16,764 bases of DNA. Source: Gp7-AA10 sp041483175. GTDB taxonomy: Bacteria; Acidobacteriota; Thermoanaerobaculia; Gp7-AA8. Under the pieces are notes generated by a model. It made no database searches. It worked only from the letters and a program-made list of their open reading frames with translations, and had not been told where the DNA came from. Both the position numbers and the translations under genes were made by a program. Location of the stretch: positions 1 through 16,764 of the forward strand of contig JBGPFD010000055.1 in assembly GCA_041483175.1 (NCBI GenBank), written 5' to 3'. This document shows, piece after piece, positions 13,466-16,764 of the stretch. Within the stretch, counting starts at the first letter, position 1. Every line of letters starts with the position of its first letter.

Positions 13466-14828
13466 CCGGCGTGATCTCTTTCGCCGAAAGCGCCTGAAAA
13501 CGCAGAAAGACGAGGATGGCCACTACTGTCAGCCCGGCCACGAAGCCCCACCACAATCCGACCACGCCCATTCTCATGACGAAGCCCAGAAGGAGAGCGA
13601 CCGGCAAGCCGATGAGCCAGTAGCCGATGATGTTGGCGATAAACGCGAACTTCGTGTCCGCCGCTCCGCGAAGAGCTCCGATGCCGGCGGTCTGCAATCC
13701 GTCCGAGAGCTGAAAGACTGCCGCGACGAAGAAAAGCGGGAGCGACGCCGCAATGACGTCCGGCTGATCCGTGAGCAGTCGACCGAGGAGCGAAGGAATG
13801 GAGATGAAGAGCAGCGCACCAACCGACATGACCATCGCTCCGCCGATGAATGTCGCATGACCGGCGAGACGGACCGCGGCGGGATCGCGCGCGCCGACGG
13901 CCAGTCCCACCCGCACCGAACCTGCCGTAGCCACTCCGAGCGCCACGGTGAAGGTCAACGACGCGAGCGTGATCACCAGCTGGTGCGCGGCGAGATCCAC
14001 AGTTCCCATGCGGCCGGCCAGAAGAGCGACCAGAGCGAAGATGCCCACTTCCGCCGTAACCTGGAACGCGGTGGGGAGACCAACGCGAAACGCTCGGCGG
14101 ACATCCGGCGAGTTCCACGCTCGGGAAACGGCCGCGCCCTGGGGAAGCGCGATGCGAGCAACCGCGGCCGCCACGATCGCCAGTTGCAGGATCTGGCAAC
14201 TCACCGTCGCGATCGCCGCTCCGGCCACGCCCAGCGGCGGAAGCGCGCGTAGAGGACCCATCCACAGCGGCAAAACCCGGCCTCCGAAGACCAGCACGAT
14301 GTCGGCCGCGAGGTTGAGCACATTGCAGGAAACCATGGCCACGACCATCGGGCGGGTCACGTGATGCGCCTGCAGATAGGCCCGCACGACGAAGAAGAGC
14401 AGCCACGGCGCCAGACCGATCGTCCGAATGAGCAGGTAGCTCGTCGCCGGCGCGATCAGTTCCGGGTTGACTCCGATGACTCGCAGCAGAAACGGACCGC
14501 CGAGCAGGATCACCGTGAGCGATGCCGTGGTGAGGAGCGCGAGCCAGACACCCTGCCACAGGATCCGCCGGGCGCTGACGCGATCGCCGGCGCCAACCGC
14601 CTGCGAGATCAAGGGATCGACGCCCAGCAGCAATCCCAGGCCAAAAACGGAGACAGCGAAGAACACCGCGTTGGCCAGGCCGGTCGCGGCAAGCTCGCGT
14701 CCACCAAGCCGGCCGATGACCGCCATATCGACGACGCTCATCACCTGCGTTCCCGCCTCCGCCGCCGCGAGCGGTAGCGCCAGAGTGAACAGCCGCCGCA
14801 ATTCGATTTTCAGTTGCGCCGCGCGCAT
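13446..14828 (-). CDS. MATE family (NorM-like) multidrug efflux transporter
   Basis: 460 residues with about 12 hydrophobic helices in two related halves, the normal size and layout for MATE antiporters, which export cationic drugs or metabolites using Na+ or H+. The N-terminal half has ALPLAAAEAGTQVMSVVDMAVIGRLGG, a typical MatE opening. In the second half GLPTAFQVTAEVGIFALVALLAG repeats that pattern, and GIGALRGAADTKFAFIANIIGYWLIGLPVALLL is the characteristic late segment. The ATG at 14828 starts 15 bases after the stop of the upstream membrane-protein gene, with a weak GAAGG about 9 bases before it. The last few codons and the stop lie inside the dispersed hairpin at 13386-13465, so the native C-terminus may have been replaced by repeat sequence. 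The transported substrate cannot be told. Confidence 0.93.
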   Translation of the reverse strand: MRAAQLKIELRRLFTLALPLAAAEAGTQVMSVVDMAVIGRLGGRELAATGLANAVFFAVSVFGLGLLLGVDPLISQAVGAGDRVSARRILWQGVWLALLTTASLTVILLGGPFLLRVIGVNPELIAPATSYLLIRTIGLAPWLLFFVVRAYLQAHHVTRPMVVAMVSCNVLNLAADIVLVFGGRVLPLWMGPLRALPPLGVAGAAIATVSCQILQLAIVAAAVARIALPQGAAVSRAWNSPDVRRAFRVGLPTAFQVTAEVGIFALVALLAGRMGTVDLAAHQLVITLASLTFTVALGVATAGSVRVGLAVGARDPAAVRLAGHATFIGGAMVMSVGALLFISIPSLLGRLLTDQPDVIAASLPLFFVAAVFQLSDGLQTAGIGALRGAADTKFAFIANIIGYWLIGLPVALLLGFVMRMGVVGLWWGFVAGLTVVAILVFLRFQALSAKEITPVSFRAA

Positions 14829-14843
14829 GATCGCGCGCCTTCG

Positions 14844-15578
14844 CTACCCGTTGAACGCGACGCCGCCGATGGCGCGACCGTCGCGGCCGGGATCGACTCT
14901 CGGCTCGATGAGCTCGCGAAGGTTCGTCATCTCGATGAACATGTGCCGGTGCCGGATGCAATGCACTGCGATGGCCAGTGCGAGCATGGAGACCGTGGCG
15001 AGAAATACCAGCGACGCAGGCGTGGTAGCCGGAACGAGCGCACTGGAAGCGGTGACGAACAGCTCCTGGATGAGGATCAGGAAGAAGAGCGGCAAAGGAA
15101 AGAAAACCAGTGCCGATAAGAATCGGCTGGCCTGAATGCGGAAGTACGGCCGCAGCGCCAGAAAGCTGACGGCGACGAAATAGCCGAGCATCAGTACCGC
15201 CGCGAAATGCATCTCCGCGAGGCTCCCGGTGATTTCCAGCCGACGCCGCACCAGCGCGAGCATCCGCACCTGCAGCAGGACCACCCACGTCAGCGACACC
15301 ACCGCGGCGGAGACGAAAAAGAGCGCCAGAAAGGCGCCGAAGAGGTTTCGCGCCGCGAGCAGGGCGGCCATGCGTACAAGAATCGCCGCTACGCCTGCGG
15401 CCGCGAGCAGCGCGATCACCATCGCCCACCCGGCAGCCGTCCCCCCGCCGATCGCCCGCCCATGCACGCCGAGGAACGAGGCCGGCGCCCCTTCGAGCTG
15501 CCGCGCCACCGAAGCCGCCACGGAAAGCGCGAGAAGCACGCACGACGCGGTGCCGATGTAGAAGAGCGGCTTGGGCAT
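14844..15578 (-). CDS. Six-helix integral membrane protein of unknown function
   Basis: 244 residues with hydrophobic stretches at about 5-24, 47-72, 78-105, 122-142, 153-172 and 186-207, giving about six membrane helices and a short polar C-terminal tail (IEMTNLRELIEPRVDPG). Conserved-looking charges are R105, R111-R113, E117 and H124 between helices 3 and 4. No family motif is recognised. It starts 9 bases after the stop of the Rof-like gene and ends 15 bases before the MATE gene, so the three are probably one operon. The ATG at 15578 has no Shine-Dalgarno, so translation may be coupled to the gene before it. Confidence 0.75.
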   Translation of the reverse strand: MPKPLFYIGTASCVLLALSVAASVARQLEGAPASFLGVHGRAIGGGTAAGWAMVIALLAAAGVAAILVRMAALLAARNLFGAFLALFFVSAAVVSLTWVVLLQVRMLALVRRRLEITGSLAEMHFAAVLMLGYFVAVSFLALRPYFRIQASRFLSALVFFPLPLFFLILIQELFVTASSALVPATTPASLVFLATVSMLALAIAVHCIRHRHMFIEMTNLRELIEPRVDPGRDGRAIGGVAFNG

Positions 15579-15587
15579 ACGATGATG

Positions 15588-15839
15588 TTAGCGCAAGTCG
15601 CTCGGCGCGTCGCGCATCGAGATGATGTGATCGAGACGGACCTCCACCGGGCCGTCGGCAGCTACGAACCGCACGAACTCCGCGCCGCCGGCCGAGTAGA
15701 CGTCGGCAATCGCGCCCGTCTCCTCCTGCCGCACTCCTTCCAGATCGAACTCCAGGACGATGCGTTTGTGGTGCATCGCCGCCTGTTCGAGCTGATCGTG
15801 GTCGTCACAGGAGACAGGCTCGTACGCATCGCTGTTCAT
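15588..15839 (-). CDS. Rof (YaeO)-like Rho-binding antiterminator
   Basis: 83 residues, the size of E. coli Rof, which binds the Rho hexamer and blocks its RNA-binding site, so reducing Rho-dependent termination. The family N-terminal pattern Y-x-P-x-x-C-D-D-x-D-x-L-E-x-A-x-x-H-H is present: Y6, P8, C11, D12, D13, D15, L17, E18, A20, H23, H24. The closing strand VEVRLDHIISM (65-75) matches the family ending too. In between, strands such as RIVLEFDLEG and AEFVRFVAADG fit its Sm-like beta barrel. The ATG at 15839 is supported by AAGGAG 7 bases upstream, one of the few good ribosome sites here. It is first in a probable operon with a membrane protein and a MATE exporter. The assignment rests on the motif pattern; an Sm-like relative with another role remains possible. 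Confidence 0.78.
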   Translation of the reverse strand: MNSDAYEPVSCDDHDQLEQAAMHHKRIVLEFDLEGVRQEETGAIADVYSAGGAEFVRFVAADGPVEVRLDHIISMRDAPSDLR

Positions 15840-15906
15840 GGGCCTCGCTCCTTACACAATCGGTGCCGCTTCTTTGTGGTAGGATCGCGGCCGATCCGTT
15901 TCCCCG

Positions 15907-16227
15907 ATGACCATCGCCAGTTCGCTCTTCCGGATCTCCAATCTGGCCGCGGCGATGCCGCTCGCATTTGCCATCGTTCTGCTGGTCATCCTCATTATTT
16001 CCTTCCGCTCCCGCGCGGTGGTCTTCTGCCAGTACCTGCAGACCATGACCGGCGTCAAGCTTCGCCCCTCGGATGTCCGCCGCGTTTTTCGCGAGGGAGG
16101 GGCCGACGCCGTGCGCACGTATTTTCTCGACTTGATCATCCGCGAGGACCTCAAGCAGGGACCTCTGGAGATCCCCGGCGAGGAGGAGCCTGCTCTGCCA
16201 CCGCAAGTCGAGACCGCGGCCAAGTGA
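15907..16227 (+). CDS. Small membrane-anchored protein of unknown function
   Basis: 106 residues. One hydrophobic helix at about 12-33 (LAAAMPLAFAIVLLVILIISF) followed by basic RSR suggests an N-terminal anchor with a cytosolic tail. The tail has a helical segment (VVFCQYLQTMTGVKLRPSDVRRVFREGGADAVRTYFLDLIIRED, about 38-81) and a Pro/Glu-rich end (IPGEEEPALPPQVE). I do not recognise a family. Codon use is like that of the neighbours, and the gene fills the space between a divergent rof-like gene (68 bases away) and a convergent macro-domain gene whose stop lies one base beyond. The ATG at 15907 has no Shine-Dalgarno. TAGGAT at 15881-15886 might be a -10 box. Confidence 0.7.
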   Translation: MTIASSLFRISNLAAAMPLAFAIVLLVILIISFRSRAVVFCQYLQTMTGVKLRPSDVRRVFREGGADAVRTYFLDLIIREDLKQGPLEIPGEEEPALPPQVETAAK

Positions 16228-16228
16228 T

Positions 16229-16708
16229 CTACACAAGCCGCTGATACACGGCGTAGACGTCCTCGCCAAAGCAGGCAAAGACCACCCGGTCGAGTCGCGC
16301 ATCCGCCGTCTCGCGGACCGCGATCTCCGCCGCCTCGGTGACCGGATAGCCGTAGACCCCGCAGCTGATGGCCGGAAAAGCGATCGAGCCGATGCCGTTT
16401 TCGAGCGCCAGCCGCAGGCTGTTTCGATAGCAGGAGGCCAGCAGGGCGGGCTCGCCGTGCGTCCCGCCGCGCCAAACCGGCCCGACGGTGTGGATCACGT
16501 ACTTCGCCGGAAGCCGGTATCCGCGGGTGATCCGCGCCTCGCCGGTCGGGCAGCCGCCGATCGCGCGGCATTCCTCGAGCAGCTCCGGTCCCGCCGCGCG
16601 ATGAATCGCGCCGTCGACCCCGCCGCCGCCCAACAGGGACGTGTTCGCCGCGTTCACAATCGCATCAACGACGAGCCTGGTGATGTCGATTTTTGAGACT
16701 TCAACCAT
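16229..16708 (-). CDS. Macro domain protein, likely O-acetyl-ADP-ribose deacetylase
   Basis: 159 residues, a single stand-alone macro domain close in size to YmdB. The ADP-ribose pocket is visible: D8 (KIDIT), VDAIVNAANTSLLGGGGVDGAIH (14-36) with N19, N22 and D32, GEARIT (57-62), VIHTVGPVW (71-79) and the phosphate loop FPAISCGVYGYP (111-122). In the MacroD/YmdB class the Asn and Asp equivalent to N22 and D32 take part in removing acetyl or ADP-ribose groups. The ATG at 16708 has no Shine-Dalgarno, and a REP-type element begins only 8 bases upstream, so promoter and leader must lie in or beyond that element. It converges on the small membrane protein gene with one base between stops. Confidence 0.94.
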   Translation of the reverse strand: MVEVSKIDITRLVVDAIVNAANTSLLGGGGVDGAIHRAAGPELLEECRAIGGCPTGEARITRGYRLPAKYVIHTVGPVWRGGTHGEPALLASCYRNSLRLALENGIGSIAFPAISCGVYGYPVTEAAEIAVRETADARLDRVVFACFGEDVYAVYQRLV

Positions 16709-16716
16709 CGTTCAGT

Positions 16717-16764
16717 GTAGGGCACGGTTGCGCCGTGCCGCACCCCGGAATACGGCACGGCGCA
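16717..16764. repeat. GTAG-headed REP pair, cut by the window end
   Basis: GTAG (16717-16720) is followed by a palindrome GGCACGG...CCGTGCC and, after a spacer of about 14 bases, by GGCACGGCGCA, the start of the inverted partner. The closing CTAC lies past the window edge. Layout as for the elements at 2713-2800 and 10516-10564, but with a different stem sequence (GGCACGG instead of GCCGGC). Confidence 0.7.

Noticed and set aside
13351..15543. 730-codon open frame on the minus strand
   Set aside because: It overlaps the MATE and six-helix membrane genes in another frame. The product is Arg/Gly/Ser-rich and lacks any recognisable fold, so it is a shadow.

Overview
The window is a high-GC, gene-dense stretch of a bacterial chromosome. 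It carries mostly housekeeping genes with short gaps; no gap exceeds about 170 bases. I see no rRNA, tRNA, CRISPR array, transposase or phage gene. The mix of genes, the shortage of clear Shine-Dalgarno sites and the many small intergenic repeats are compatible with an environmental Gram-negative lineage such as Acidobacteriota. That placement is a weak inference, not something the sequence proves.

Layout. (1) 1-2711: the 3' end of an unrecognised gene, a convergent RsuA/RluB-type rRNA pseudouridine synthase (-), and a divergent secreted GHL10-type glycosidase-like protein (+). (2) 2826-4956: ftsY and a ClpX-like AAA+ ATPase (both -). (3) 5067-6167: a lipoprotein built from 80-residue duplicated DUF5666-like units (-), with an upstream leader hairpin and a strong intrinsic terminator. 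(4) 6334-8988: an 884-residue GAF-PAS-PAS-GGDEF-EAL cyclic-di-GMP protein (+). (5) 15839-9054, read on the minus strand: a Rof-like Rho-binding antiterminator, a six-helix membrane protein, a MATE exporter, DNA polymerase III alpha (dnaE), and a small DUF6526-like membrane protein. (6) 15907-16708: a small membrane-anchored protein (+) convergent with a macro-domain ADP-ribose hydrolase-like protein (-).

The most unusual content is the repeat load, which falls into three classes. (a) Palindromes with a GTAG or GGAG head tetranucleotide, mostly in inverted pairs, the architecture known for REP/BIME elements mobilised by RAYT transposases. These lie at 2713-2800 and at 16717-16764, where the window end cuts the element. 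Three more lie inside the dnaE reading frame, in frame and without stops, at 10516-10564, 10032-10065 and 9859-9928. (b) Two hairpins built from 7-base tandem units of the form GAATNNN (221-313 and 3766-3879), both abutting a TGA stop codon. (c) A long imperfect hairpin starting TGTCATCCTGAGC (13386-13465) that supplies the last codons and stop of the MATE gene just upstream of dnaE.

Functionally the genes do not form a single pathway. ftsY (membrane targeting), dnaE (replication), the pseudouridine synthase (ribosome maturation) and the Rof-like protein (Rho control) are core information-processing functions. They are interspersed with envelope functions and one second-messenger enzyme. I did not find a new multi-gene defence or metabolic system. 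The best lead for something undescribed is the set of REP-type palindromes translated as part of the replicative polymerase, close to its clamp-binding motif and inside its OB region.
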